Shown: positions 19,994-28,592 of the stretch, piece after piece
Position numbering within the stretch: the first letter of the stretch is position 1
How the letters are laid out: every line of letters starts with the position of its first letter
Assembly (NCBI GenBank): GCA_018827375.1
Contig: JAHJYW010000005.1
Span: 100,302-164,301 of the forward strand
Length of the DNA: 64,000 bases
Direction of reading: 5' to 3'
Source of the DNA: Alphaproteobacteria bacterium
GTDB taxonomy: Bacteria; Pseudomonadota; Alphaproteobacteria; Caulobacterales; Hyphomonadaceae
Program-made: the position numbers and the translations under genes
Notes under the pieces: generated by a model
What the model was told of the DNA's origin: nothing
The model's input: the letters and a program-made list of their open reading frames with translations, nothing else
The model's database searches: none

Positions 19994-21487
19994 ATGCTGA
20001 AAAAACTGATGCTTGGCGTGCTGGGACTGATCGTCCTGGTCGTCGGAATCATACTTGTGCGCACCTTCACTTATGGTGGCGCGCCGGTCGGCGGCCGTGT
20101 CGAATTGCCTGATGCGCCCGCGATTTCCGCAGAATTGGCTGCAGAACATCTGGCCGAGGCTATCCGGTTCAAAACCATTACGCTGTCTGGTGGAGATCCG
20201 CGTCCCGGTCAGGAGGGCGAATGGCTGGCCCTTCAGGACTGGCTTGTCGAAACCTATCCTGCCGCACATACCGCGATGACTCGCGAAACCGTGCCGGGCA
20301 CGCTGACGCTCCTCTATACGTGGCAGGGAAGCGACCCGTCGCTGAAGCCCCTTCTTCTGATGGCGCACCAGGATGTCGTCCCGGTGAATATCGGCACGGA
20401 ATCCGACTGGACCGGCGCACCTTTTGGCGGCGAGATCATCGACGGTTATGTCTACGGACGCGGCGCAATTGATGACAAGGGCAACCTGGTCGGCCTGATG
20501 GAAGCCGCCGAGGGTCTGGCCGCTTCCGGCTTCCAGCCCAAACGGACCGTGATGTTCATGTTCGGGCACGACGAGGAAGTGCTCGGCTCTGGCGCTCAGG
20601 CCGGCGTCGCCCTGCTCAAGTCGCGCGGCATCGAGCCGGAAATGGCTCTCGATGAAGGCTTCATGGTGATCGATCCTTCGCCGATCACGGGCAAGTCCAT
20701 GGCTTTTGTCGGTGTCTCCGAAAAAGGCTACATCACGCTCAAGCTGACCGTTGTCGCTGCGGGCGGGCACTCTTCGCAACCGCCTCGCAACTCGGCCGAT
20801 GTGGCGCTTGCGCGGGCCATTGTCGCCCTCGACGAAAACCAGATGCCGGCCGATTTCTCCAAACCGCCGGTTTCCGAACTCTTCCTCGCTTCTGGCCAGG
20901 ACATGCCATTCATGCAGCGCATGGCCCTCGCCAACCTCTGGCTGTTCCAGGGCGCCGTTGAATCCTCGATGGCCAAGGTTCCGGCGGGCAATGCCATGAT
21001 CCGCACGACGACTGCGCCAACCATGCTGACCGGCTCTGCCAAGGAAAATGTGCTGCCACAACGGGCCATGGCGATGATCAATTTCCGGATCCACCCCAAT
21101 GACACGCCTGAGTCAGTCATGGCGCACGTCAAGGAAGTGACCGCGGGTATTGAAGGTCTCGAAATCGAAATCGGCGGCGACGGCATCAGCAGCCCGGCAT
21201 CGCCGGTCTCGCCCACTGACAACCGCGCCTATGCTGTTCTGGCAAGCGTCGCGGCAGAAGTCGGCAATGGCGCTCCCGTTGCACCAGCGCTTGTCATTGG
21301 CGCAACGGATTCCCGCTACGCAGCCGCGATCACGCAGAACATCTATCGCTTTGCGCCCGCCCTAATGTCACCGGAAGACCTTACAGGCTTTCACGGCACG
21401 AACGAGCGTATCTCGGTCGAGAACATGGGGCGCCTGTCCAAGGGCTATGCGCAGGTCATACTCGGCATGGACGGCCCTGATTCCTGA
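19994..21487 (+). CDS. M20 family metallopeptidase, membrane-anchored
   Basis: Predicted di-zinc carboxypeptidase/aminoacylase of the M20 family, 497 residues, close to the carboxypeptidase S / PM20D1 branch. One N-terminal transmembrane helix (about 3-23) puts the enzyme outside the cytoplasm. Zinc ligands are in LLMAHQDVVPV, GRGAIDDKGNL and MFGHDEEVLGSGA (the EE pair includes the catalytic base), and the dimerisation domain begins near AGGHSSQPPRNS. ATG 19994 is preferred to TTG 19988. A long hairpin follows the gene. Confidence 0.93.
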   Translation: MLKKLMLGVLGLIVLVVGIILVRTFTYGGAPVGGRVELPDAPAISAELAAEHLAEAIRFKTITLSGGDPRPGQEGEWLALQDWLVETYPAAHTAMTRETVPGTLTLLYTWQGSDPSLKPLLLMAHQDVVPVNIGTESDWTGAPFGGEIIDGYVYGRGAIDDKGNLVGLMEAAEGLAASGFQPKRTVMFMFGHDEEVLGSGAQAGVALLKSRGIEPEMALDEGFMVIDPSPITGKSMAFVGVSEKGYITLKLTVVAAGGHSSQPPRNSADVALARAIVALDENQMPADFSKPPVSELFLASGQDMPFMQRMALANLWLFQGAVESSMAKVPAGNAMIRTTTAPTMLTGSAKENVLPQRAMAMINFRIHPNDTPESVMAHVKEVTAGIEGLEIEIGGDGISSPASPVSPTDNRAYAVLASVAAEVGNGAPVAPALVIGATDSRYAAAITQNIYRFAPALMSPEDLTGFHGTNERISVENMGRLSKGYAQVILGMDGPDS

Positions 21488-21510
21488 GGCCTAATTTCCC
21501 AGATTGAAAC

Positions 21511-21558
21511 CCTGATGCCCGGCCGTTCCCAAAAAGGAGCGGCCGGGCTTGATTCAGG
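21511..21558. terminator. long hairpin between convergent M20 and hslO genes
   Basis: Arms 21517-21529 and 21536-21548 form 13 base pairs (one G-T) around the loop CAAAAA, and CCTGA/TCAGG outside them adds five more. It lies between two convergent genes and can serve both strands. T-tracts are weak. Confidence 0.65.
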
Positions 21559-21559
21559 C

Positions 21560-22492
21560 CTAGCTGACCGGGTCGGTCACTTTCTCGATCGGCACGGAAT
21601 AGTGCCGCGCACAGAATTGGCAGTCGATCGCAAGCGTGCCGTCGGGCTCGACCATTTCGCGAAGCGCATCATCCGGCATGCTCGAAAGCGTCGCAACGAG
21701 GCGCTCCTCGTTGCAGGTGCAGCTGTCGACCAGGCCGACCCTGTCTTCCATCCGTACGCCCTGCTCGTGGAACAGGCGGAAGAGAAGGTCCGGCACGGCC
21801 AGATCGGGATCGACCAGTTCGGCATCGCTAAGCGTACCAAACAGCGCCTCGGCTTCACGCCAGACTTCTGTCGTGTCGCCTCGGTTCTCGTCGCCCGCGA
21901 TGCGCTGCACCATCATGCCGCCGGACACCCAGATCGGCTTTTCGCCCTTGCGGTCGAGTTCGGCGACCGCGAGCTTGATACGGCTCGGGACCTGCTCGGA
22001 TTGGGCGAAATAGTCTTCCGCACATTCCGACAGCGTGCCTTTTTCAAGCGGCACGATGCCCTGATAGGGCGCAATGGACGGATCGTCCTGAATGAGGATC
22101 AGGGCGAGGCGTCCGCTCGGACCGAACAGTTGGGGCATGTGTGGGGCGGCGCCCTTGTTGACCTTCTCCAGATGCGCCCAGCGGTCGGCATCGAACTTGG
22201 CATAGCCGCGCACGCCGCCATCGGTGCGGTATTCACCGACCAGCATGGAGACGGGGCCGTCGCCTTCGGCCTGTACCAGGATACGGCCTTCGAACTTCAG
22301 CGAGGCGCCGACCATGGCGGCAAGCGTCACGGCCTCGCCAAGAATCCGGGCGAGATGGCGCGGATAGTCGTGGCGCTGCAGGATCGGCGACAGGCTATCG
22401 GCGCCCATGCGGACGGCGCGGCCGCGCACAGGGCGCTGGTCGATCTGGAAGTTGACAACGAAGTCACTGTCTGGACGGGCGATATCTGACAT
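21560..22492 (-). CDS. hslO: Hsp33 family redox-regulated chaperone
   Basis: Holdase activated by oxidative unfolding. 310 residues starting at ATG 22492, where the family similarity begins (DFVVNFQIDQRPVRGRAVRMG); the frame is open further upstream but not conserved. The C-terminal zinc switch has four cysteines, CTC in VDSCTCNEER and CQFC near the end. Hsp33 often sits behind argF/argD in alphaproteobacteria; here a radical SAM gene separates it from argF. Confidence 0.95.
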   Translation of the reverse strand: MSDIARPDSDFVVNFQIDQRPVRGRAVRMGADSLSPILQRHDYPRHLARILGEAVTLAAMVGASLKFEGRILVQAEGDGPVSMLVGEYRTDGGVRGYAKFDADRWAHLEKVNKGAAPHMPQLFGPSGRLALILIQDDPSIAPYQGIVPLEKGTLSECAEDYFAQSEQVPSRIKLAVAELDRKGEKPIWVSGGMMVQRIAGDENRGDTTEVWREAEALFGTLSDAELVDPDLAVPDLLFRLFHEQGVRMEDRVGLVDSCTCNEERLVATLSSMPDDALREMVEPDGTLAIDCQFCARHYSVPIEKVTDPVS

Positions 22493-22542
22493 GGAGCACG
22501 CTTTCAGGCGGGGCGGATGAAGGACCCCATGTGGCAGTGCCG

Positions 22543-22562
22543 GCCCCCTGCGGCAAGGGGGC
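22543..22562 (-). other. GC-rich hairpin between the radical SAM gene and hslO
   Basis: GCCCCCT (22543-22549) and AGGGGGC (22556-22562) form a 7-bp stem with a 6-base loop just after the radical SAM stop on the minus strand. No T-tract follows, so it may be an attenuating or processing element rather than a terminator. Confidence 0.35.
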
Positions 22563-22568
22563 GCCCCG

Positions 22569-23516
22569 TCAGGCTGAGCAGCTGCCGCCGCCAAGGACGC
22601 AGAAACTGGCACACCAGGCGTGATTCAAGCGGACGGGTTTGGCTGTCGCCTCGCCCAGCGTCGCGCCGAGTTCAAAGGCAGGGTCATCCACCAGAAGCGT
22701 ACATGCCGTAACGGTTGCCCGGCCTGCGCCCTTGCGGCGGATAACCATGCGCTGGCTGGCGCACATGATGTCGGCAGGGTCCTTCGACAGTATCTGCCAG
22801 CAGGCCGTGGTGATTTCCGGCGGATCATCCCGCGCGATCATTTCAGGAAAGAGAACCAGCTGGGATGTGTTCGACGGATCGAGCGGCAATCCGAGGTCAG
22901 CAGCAAGCCTGCCATAGGCACCGCGCGCGACCGTATCGTCTTCATTCAGCGACTGACGCCCGGCGATGGCAACGTGGATGCCCTGCCCGGCCAGCCACTT
23001 CAGCCCCTTGCAGGCTTCGGCAAAAGCACCGTCGCCGCGTTCCGCATTGTGCAGGTCTTCGTCATGGGAATCGAGCGAGACACGAAGCGTCAGCCGGTCT
23101 CCGAAACGGGCATGAAGGTCCTGCAATCCGGCCTGGATTCGCGGCCGCATCATCGGGCGCATGGCATTGGTGAGCAGCAGCAGGCGATGACCGCGCTCAA
23201 GGACGCTTTCCATGATGGGCAGGATTTCAGGGCACATGAACGGCTCGCCGCCAGTGATGCCGATCTCTTTCTCACCCTCACCCAGCGCATCGATCTCCTC
23301 CAGGAAGGGCGTCACGTCGGCCAGCGTCAGATAGACCAGCCGGTCATTGGTGGGCGAACTCAGGATATAGCAATTGGCGCACTCGATATTGCAGAGCGTG
23401 CCTGTATTCAGCCACAGCGTCTTGAGGCCACGCCAGTCGACGCTGGCACGGGTTTCGCCCTTGGCGGTGACATTCGGGTCCGCGAATTTCTCGCGTGGGA
23501 AAACAGTATGAGCCAT
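22569..23516 (-). CDS. radical SAM protein
   Basis: 315-residue radical SAM enzyme of unknown substrate. The [4Fe-4S] site is C42-x3-C46-x2-C49 in TLCNIECANCYI; GITGGEPFMCPEI is the SAM-contacting GGE motif. The C-terminus has another cysteine group (CASFCVLGGGSC), which could bind an auxiliary cluster or be a SPASM remnant. Several helices contain LDSHDEDLHN and HNAERG typical of MoaA-like members. It lies between argF and hslO on the same strand. Function cannot be assigned. Confidence 0.88.
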   Translation of the reverse strand: MAHTVFPREKFADPNVTAKGETRASVDWRGLKTLWLNTGTLCNIECANCYILSSPTNDRLVYLTLADVTPFLEEIDALGEGEKEIGITGGEPFMCPEILPIMESVLERGHRLLLLTNAMRPMMRPRIQAGLQDLHARFGDRLTLRVSLDSHDEDLHNAERGDGAFAEACKGLKWLAGQGIHVAIAGRQSLNEDDTVARGAYGRLAADLGLPLDPSNTSQLVLFPEMIARDDPPEITTACWQILSKDPADIMCASQRMVIRRKGAGRATVTACTLLVDDPAFELGATLGEATAKPVRLNHAWCASFCVLGGGSCSA

Positions 23517-23631
23517 GGAGTCTCTCTAACCGGATGAGCAGGGCTCACGCCAGCAGCTTCTCGCAGACGTGATCGCCGGTGAACGAAGCGCGTGGCATTG
23601 CAGTGTGCTGCGACTGGTATAAATCATCCCC

Positions 23632-24948
23632 ATGGCGCGCGAGACTAAAGACCTGATCTTCCAGATGCTGACTTCCGGCGACGATGGCCGGGTCTGCAAG
23701 GACATTCCCGAAAACGCCTGCCACGAGGAAGCTGCAAGCTTCACGACCCATGTGATGGCGCTGTCGACCAGCAAGATTGCCGACGGGTTGATTGACCCCA
23801 AGCTTGTGCTCAGCTGGCTGTTGGCAACACTCGGCGCGCCGGCACTGTTCATCGGGCTTCTGGTGCCCGTGCGCGAGGCTGGCTCCCTGCTGCCGCAATT
23901 GTTTACCGCCGGCGCATTGCGGCGCCTGCCCTTGCGCAAATGGGCATGGGCGGGTGGCGCGCTGGTGCAGGGGCTGGCAGCATTGGCGATTGCCGTCGCC
24001 GCCTTAACGCTGGAAGGCCAGGCAGCAGGCATTGCCATCATTAGCGCGCTCGCGGGGCTTGCTGTGGCGCGATCTGTTTGCTCGGTGACCTACAAGGATG
24101 TGCTCGGTAAGACAGTGTCCAAGTCGCGACGCGGTTCAGCCACGGGCGCAGCCAGCACGGTTGGCGCCGCCGCCGTGCTGGGCTTCGGCGCCCTGCTCAC
24201 GTCCGGCATCCTACCGCGCATGGACATCGTCGAGGCGGGCCTGATTGGCGCAGGCGTGTTCTGGATTGCGGGTGCGGCCATCTTCCTCCAGCTGCGCGAA
24301 GTGCCCGGCGCAACAGACGGCGGTGCCAGCCCGATTAGCGCCGTTGTGGAGAATTTCGGCCTGCTGCGCAGTGATCCTCAGTTGCGCCGCTTCATCGCGG
24401 TCAGGGGCCTGCTTGTCTCGACCGCCCTCGCCCCCCCCTTCATGGTGGCGCTGGCGGCGCGTGAGCACGGCCCGGATGGCAGCGACGGCTTTGGTGGGCT
24501 GGGCCTGCTTGTGATCGCTTCAGCGGGCGCGGGCCTTCTCAGTTCCTATGTCTGGGGACGGCTCGCCGACAAGTCGAGCCGCAAGGTGCTGATCCTTACC
24601 TCGGCCTCCGCCACGCTGGCCCTCTGCGCCACACTTGCCCTGAATGCGACAGGGCTGCTCGGAGCCGTGTGGGCTCTGCCACTGGTCCTGTTCGCGCTCA
24701 TGATTGCCTATCAGGGTGTGCGCCTTGGCCGCTCGACCCACCTTGTCGACATGGCGACGCTGGAAACGCGCGCCGCCTATACGGCGCTTTCCAACACGAT
24801 CATCGGCGCGCTGTTGTTGCTCGGCGGCGGCTTCAGCCTGATCGCACAGTTTGCGGGCGAGGCTGTCGTCCTTGGCATGCTCGCGGTCATGAGCGCGCTG
24901 GCCCTGCCCGTCGCGCTTGGCCTCGAAGAAGTGCAGGCGCAGGACTGA
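23632..24948 (+). CDS. MFS transporter with cytoplasmic N-terminal extension
   Basis: Major facilitator protein, 438 residues. A hydrophilic N-terminus of about 58 residues containing two cysteines (GRVCKDIPENACHEE) precedes roughly 12 membrane segments. The loop SVTYKDVLGKTVSKSRRGSATG is a family-type cytoplasmic turn and YVWGRLADKSSRKVLI the second-half MFS signature. It is divergent from the radical SAM gene and convergent with argF. The substrate is unknown. Confidence 0.85.
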   Translation: MARETKDLIFQMLTSGDDGRVCKDIPENACHEEAASFTTHVMALSTSKIADGLIDPKLVLSWLLATLGAPALFIGLLVPVREAGSLLPQLFTAGALRRLPLRKWAWAGGALVQGLAALAIAVAALTLEGQAAGIAIISALAGLAVARSVCSVTYKDVLGKTVSKSRRGSATGAASTVGAAAVLGFGALLTSGILPRMDIVEAGLIGAGVFWIAGAAIFLQLREVPGATDGGASPISAVVENFGLLRSDPQLRRFIAVRGLLVSTALAPPFMVALAAREHGPDGSDGFGGLGLLVIASAGAGLLSSYVWGRLADKSSRKVLILTSASATLALCATLALNATGLLGAVWALPLVLFALMIAYQGVRLGRSTHLVDMATLETRAAYTALSNTIIGALLLLGGGFSLIAQFAGEAVVLGMLAVMSALALPVALGLEEVQAQD

Positions 24949-24951
24949 AGC

Positions 24952-25890
24952 CTATTTGTCGAGGCACCAGCGCAGGATGGCCTTTTGGGCGTGTAGGCGG
25001 TTTTCCGCTTCATCCCAGATCAGGGAGTTTGGCCCGTCGATGACTTCCGCGTCGACTTCCTCGCCCCGATGGGCCGGCAGGCAGTGAAGGAATTTTGCAC
25101 CACCGGCGGCAAGCTCCATCAGCTCTTCGGTCACGGCGTACGGTTCAAGAATTTCGAGGCGGCGGTCGGCATCCTTGTCGCCCATCGAGACGAACGTGTC
25201 TGCGATAACGACATCGGCGCCGGCAACGGCTTCCTCGGCAGTGGCATAAAGATCGACCCGGCCCTGCAACTCGCGGGCAATTTCGACATCCTCATCATCG
25301 GGCGCGAAGCGCTGCGGCGTGCCAACGGCCAGCGAAAAGCCAAACTTGGCCGCCGCGTGCATGAAGCTCGCGCAGACATTGTTGCCATCGCCCACCCACG
25401 CGAGGCGCGCGCCGCGCAGGGTAAGACCATTTTCTTCCAGTGTCTGGAGGTCGGCCATGATCTGGCAGGGGTGCGAACGGTCTGTGAGACCATTTATAAC
25501 CGGCACGCTGGAGAACGCGGCAAACGTCTCGACATCGCTATGGTCGTTCGCGCGGATCATGACGGCATCGATGTACCTGCTGAGCACACGGGCCGTATCT
25601 TCGATCGTCTCGCCGCGGCCGAGCTGCATGTCGGTATTGGTGGCCGTGATCGAGCTGCCGCCGAGCTGGCGCATGCCCATGTCGAAGGAAAATCGCGTAC
25701 GGGTCGACGACTTCTCGAAGATCATCGCAAGCGTATGGCCCTCCAAGGGCGCGCCGGTATCAACGCGGCCCTTGGGCCAGCCCTTGCGCGCCTTCTTGGC
25801 GCGATGCGCCTCGTCCAGGATTGCGCGCAGGTCGGCCGACTCGAGGTGCCAGATATCGAGGAAATGGCGCGGTGAAGTAGGCGTGGTCAT
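24952..25890 (-). CDS. argF: ornithine carbamoyltransferase
   Basis: Makes citrulline from ornithine and carbamoyl phosphate in arginine synthesis. 312 residues from ATG 25890, which has GGGAG about 10 bases upstream. Carbamoyl-phosphate binding SSTRTRFSF, the HPCQ motif in [12 protein letters not shown], and the ornithine loop with [12 protein letters not shown] are all present. argD, its usual partner, is 5.8 kb away on the same strand, separated by unrelated genes. Confidence 0.97.
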   Translation of the reverse strand: MTTPTSPRHFLDIWHLESADLRAILDEAHRAKKARKGWPKGRVDTGAPLEGHTLAMIFEKSSTRTRFSFDMGMRQLGGSSITATNTDMQLGRGETIEDTARVLSRYIDAVMIRANDHSDVETFAAFSSVPVINGLTDRSHPCQIMADLQTLEENGLTLRGARLAWVGDGNNVCASFMHAAAKFGFSLAVGTPQRFAPDDEDVEIARELQGRVDLYATAEEAVAGADVVIADTFVSMGDKDADRRLEILEPYAVTEELMELAAGGAKFLHCLPAHRGEEVDAEVIDGPNSLIWDEAENRLHAQKAILRWCLDK

Positions 25891-26022
25891 TGGGGGGCGC
25901 TCCCGTTGAAAAAGCAAGCGCGGGGGATAGCGCGTTTCACGCTACGGCGCCAGTCGTGCGGTAAAAGCAATCCGGCGGGCGAGCGACCGCGTAAACCAAT
26001 GGATAACCCAAGGATAATGGAC

Positions 26023-26493
26023 ATGAGCCTCAAGCCCCTCGCCCTCTGCTGCGCTTCCACCCTCATCCTGATGGCCTGCGCCACCACGCCGCCGCCTGCA
26101 GGCGACTGGCTTTCCTTCGCGACGCTTGAGCCGGGATTGCCGACAAACCGCGCCCTCGCCTGTGATCCGGACATCTGTCTTGCGGCAGATGCATCGCGCC
26201 CTACCGCCGCTTATGACGCTTCGGCCGAGGCTGTTGCGGCCGTCCTCGCGAAACTTGAGCCCGGCGCCGAATTTCGCACCGAATCTAATGGCGACATCCG
26301 CGCGCGTTATGTCGATACAACTGCCGTTCTGCGGTTCCGCGACGATGTGGATGTGCTGATCCGGCCGGTAACAGACACGTCGGCCAAGGTGGCCATCTAT
26401 TCCCGCTCGCGCGTCGGCCTCTCGGATCTCGGCAAGAATGGCGCCCGGATCGAGGCGCTCGAAAAGGACCTCGCGACCGGGTTCGCGGGCTGA
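26023..26493 (+). CDS. DUF1499-like lipoprotein
   Basis: 156-residue predicted lipoprotein. The N-terminus MSLKPLALCCASTLILMAC has a good lipobox (LMAC, Cys19). The rest resembles DUF1499: SRPTAAYDASAEAVAAVLAKL, RFRDDVDVLIRP and IYSRSRVGLSDLGKNGARIEAL. ATG 26023 is favoured because AAGGA lies eight bases upstream; ATG 26017 and 25999 are also in frame. It is divergent from argF. Function unknown. Confidence 0.82.
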   Translation: MSLKPLALCCASTLILMACATTPPPAGDWLSFATLEPGLPTNRALACDPDICLAADASRPTAAYDASAEAVAAVLAKLEPGAEFRTESNGDIRARYVDTTAVLRFRDDVDVLIRPVTDTSAKVAIYSRSRVGLSDLGKNGARIEALEKDLATGFAG

Positions 26494-26527
26494 TCCGCAT
26501 CCTTCCGGGTATCTGGCCAAAAAGTAA

Positions 26528-26546
26528 TTGAGAATGACTTGCAAGT
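26528..26546 (+). promoter_or_regulatory. Fur-like box 1
   Basis: TTGAGAATGACTTGCAAGT. Its left half is identical to TGAGAAT of the 7-1-7 Fur pattern TGAGAAT-n-ATTCTCA; the right half matches partly. It is repeated 40 bases downstream. Confidence 0.5.
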
Positions 26547-26567
26547 AGAGCGCAAGCGTGGCAAGTT

Positions 26568-26586
26568 TTGAGAATGGTTCGCAATA
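26568..26586 (+). promoter_or_regulatory. Fur-like box 2
   Basis: TTGAGAATGGTTCGCAATA, a near copy of box 1 placed 40 bases further on and ending 31 bases before the ATG of the 63-residue protein. GTTCGCA matches five of seven positions of the right half-site. Three GCAAG repeats lie between the boxes. Confidence 0.55.
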
Positions 26587-26617
26587 TGGTGGACCACCGA
26601 AACGGAGGTCCTTCCCG

Positions 26618-26809
26618 ATGTGCTTACCCCTGGATGATGTGGCAATGGTCTGCTGGCTGAAGCAGCAGGTGCGCGTGCTGGAAGTCTGGCGCGAAGAGCT
26701 GGCCTGCCGTCCTGAAATCGAAATCGCAATGGTGACGCGCCTTGAGCGTCACTATGCGTGGCTGACATCGGAAATCATGCGGCTCGAAGCGCCTCGTCGC
26801 GCCGCATGA
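26618..26809 (+). CDS. small hypothetical protein behind Fur-like boxes
   Basis: 63-residue protein that I do not recognise. The ATG at 26618 has a strong Shine-Dalgarno (GGAGG, 26604-26608, nine bases upstream), which supports translation. The sequence MCLPLDDVAMVCWLKQQ then VRVLEVWREELACRPEIEI looks helical, with two helices around a short turn, three cysteines (2, 12, 29) and two tryptophans, and no membrane segment. It is not HemP or a bacterioferritin-associated ferredoxin by motif. Two Fur-like boxes upstream suggest iron repression. The 3' end of the coding region lies inside a strong hairpin, so the transcript may also act as RNA. Confidence 0.65.
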   Translation: MCLPLDDVAMVCWLKQQVRVLEVWREELACRPEIEIAMVTRLERHYAWLTSEIMRLEAPRRAA

Positions 26810-26816
26810 TGTCAGC
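26761..26816. terminator. hairpin over the 3' end of the 63-aa gene
   Basis: GCTGAC (26761-26766) pairs with GTCAGC (26811-26816), and ATCATGCGGC pairs with GCCGCATGAT inside it, with a 7-base bulge on the left arm. It spans the last 16 codons and the stop. No T-tract follows; it may be a terminator or a stability element. Confidence 0.5.
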
Positions 26817-26818
26817 CC

Positions 26819-26881
26819 GTGCCGCGGCGCGGGAACGGGACGTGCGTTTCCTCCCAGACGCCTTGTCCCGCGCTGCGGCAC
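26819..26881. repeat. 16-base inverted repeat before glsB
   Basis: Arms 26819-26834 and 26866-26881 are complementary at 15 of 16 positions around a 31-base centre that contains a further GGGAC/GTCCC pair. It lies between convergent genes, directly after another hairpin. Confidence 0.55.
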
Positions 26882-26896
26882 CTCCTGGCGATAGCC

Positions 26897-27151
26897 TCAG
26901 GCGCGCTTCAGGACCCGAACGACGAGCAGGAGCAGCACGGCCCCAATCGTGGCGTGGATAATGGCGCCAACGATGCCTGCACCCAGGCTCACATTGAGGG
27001 CGGGGAAGAGGTAGCCGGCAATGAAGGCGCCGACGATACCGACTACGATATTGCCGATAATGCCGAAGCCGAAACCCTTCACAATAAGTCCGGCGAGCCA
27101 GCCGGCGACAGCACCGATCAGCAGAAAAATAATAAGGCTCTCAAGGGTCAT
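26897..27151 (-). CDS. GlsB/YeaQ/YmgE family stress-response membrane protein
   Basis: 84 residues with three membrane segments and the glycine-rich pattern of the transglycosylase-associated family (IGAVAGWLAGLIVKGFGFGIIGNIVVGIVGAFIAGYLFP). Members are small stress-induced inner-membrane proteins of unclear mechanism. The gene is monocistronic. GGTCGC-agat-GCGACC (27175-27190) is a small inverted repeat in its upstream region. Confidence 0.92.
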   Translation of the reverse strand: MTLESLIIFLLIGAVAGWLAGLIVKGFGFGIIGNIVVGIVGAFIAGYLFPALNVSLGAGIVGAIIHATIGAVLLLLVVRVLKRA

Positions 27152-27377
27152 TTTGCGTTTCCTCGTTATTGTCAGGTCGCAGATGCGACCGTCTTGTTAT
27201 GGAGCCGCTCACCCTAGGCGCGTTTGCCCACGGACACCAACTCGCCCGCAGCAAGGCCCCCTTGCCGCTCCAGCCGGTGCAGCCCCGGTCTCATCTCTCC
27301 ACTGGCGAAGGCCCGCGCTTTGCCCTATGTGACGGGCAAGCCCACCGGCCCCTCTAATCTCAGGAGAGACAGGACTA

Positions 27378-28592
27378 ATGGACACCGTACTCATCATCGG
27401 CGCTGGCGCCGCCGGCTCAGTCGTCGCGCAGAAATGCGCCATGGACCGTGACACGTTCAAGCACATCACGCTGGCCTCGCGCCGCATCGAAAGCTGCGAA
27501 AAAGTCGCGAAAATGTGCAAGACGCCGATCGAGATCGCACAGGTCGACGCCGACAATGTTGCCGAGGTCGTTGCGCTCATCAACAAGGTGAAGCCGGACC
27601 TGCTGATCAACATGGCCCTGCCCTATCAGGATCTGCCGATCATGGACGCCTGCGTCGAGACCGGCACGAACTACATGGACACGGCGAACTACGAGCCGCG
27701 CGAAATCGCCAAGTTCGAATATAGCTGGCAGTGGGCCTATCAGGACAAGTTTGTCGAGAAAGGCATTACCGCCATTCTCGGCTGCGGCTTTGATCCGGGC
27801 GTGTCGAACATCTGGTGCGCATATGCGCAAGAACACCTGTTCGACGAGATCGAATATATCGACATTGTCGACTGCAATGCAGGCGACCACGGCAAGACGT
27901 TCGCAACCAACTTCAACCCGGAAATCAATATCCGCGAAGTGACGCAAGACGGCAAATACTGGAAAGACGGTGAGTGGATCGAGATCCCCGCCCTCTCCAT
28001 CCGCTGCGATATCGACTATCCGGAAGTCGGCCCGAAAGCCTCCTACCTCATCTATCACGAGGAAGAGGAAAGCCTGGTCAAGAACATCAAGGGCCTGAAG
28101 CAGATCCGCTTCTGGATGACCTTTGGCGAGCAGTACATCAAGCACCTCGAAGTGTTCAAATCCATCGGCCTGATCGGCCTCGAACCGATCAAGCACAAGG
28201 GCATGGACATCGTGCCCATGGAATTCCTGAAGGACCTGCTGCCCGTGCCATCGTCCCTCGCGGAAGGCTACACCGGCAAGACCTCGATCGGCGTGATCGT
28301 CCGTGGAAAGAAGGATGGCAAGCCTCTCACCAAGATGCTCTACAACGTCTCCGACCATGCCGAGACGAACAAGGAAGTCTCCGCGCAGGCCGTCTCCTAC
28401 ACGACCGGCGTGCCGCCGGTTTCCGGCGCGGCCATGTTCTTCAAGGGCATCTGGAGCGGCAAGGGCGTGTTCAACGTCGAGCAGTTCCCGTCAGCGCCAT
28501 TCCTCGAAGACGTCGCCAAGCGCGGGCTGCCGACGACCATTGTCGACCTTGAGCCCGGCGCTCAGGATGAATTGTTTGCTGTGGAGACCTGA
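27378..28592 (+). CDS. carboxynorspermidine/carboxyspermidine dehydrogenase
   Basis: NADPH-dependent reductive condensation of aspartate semialdehyde with a diamine, the first step of the alternative spermidine route. 404 residues, saccharopine-dehydrogenase fold: Rossmann motif LIIGAGAAGSVVAQK at about 5-19, then MALPYQDLPIMDACVETGTNYMDTANYE, split here, and GCGFDPGVSNIWCAYA. The partner enzyme nspC lies 250 bases downstream, which fixes the pathway. Between them is a small membrane protein gene whose ATG overlaps this stop (TGATG). Whether the product is nor-, normal or homo-type polyamine cannot be told. Confidence 0.93.
   Translation: MDTVLIIGAGAAGSVVAQKCAMDRDTFKHITLASRRIESCEKVAKMCKTPIEIAQVDADNVAEVVALINKVKPDLLINMALPYQDLPIMDACVETGTNYMDTANYEPREIAKFEYSWQWAYQDKFVEKGITAILGCGFDPGVSNIWCAYAQEHLFDEIEYIDIVDCNAGDHGKTFATNFNPEINIREVTQDGKYWKDGEWIEIPALSIRCDIDYPEVGPKASYLIYHEEEESLVKNIKGLKQIRFWMTFGEQYIKHLEVFKSIGLIGLEPIKHKGMDIVPMEFLKDLLPVPSSLAEGYTGKTSIGVIVRGKKDGKPLTKMLYNVSDHAETNKEVSAQAVSYTTGVPPVSGAAMFFKGIWSGKGVFNVEQFPSAPFLEDVAKRGLPTTIVDLEPGAQDELFAVET

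Noticed and set aside
19916..21094. 392-codon frame opposite the M20 peptidase
   Set aside because: Shadow; the forward frame carries all M20 metal ligands.
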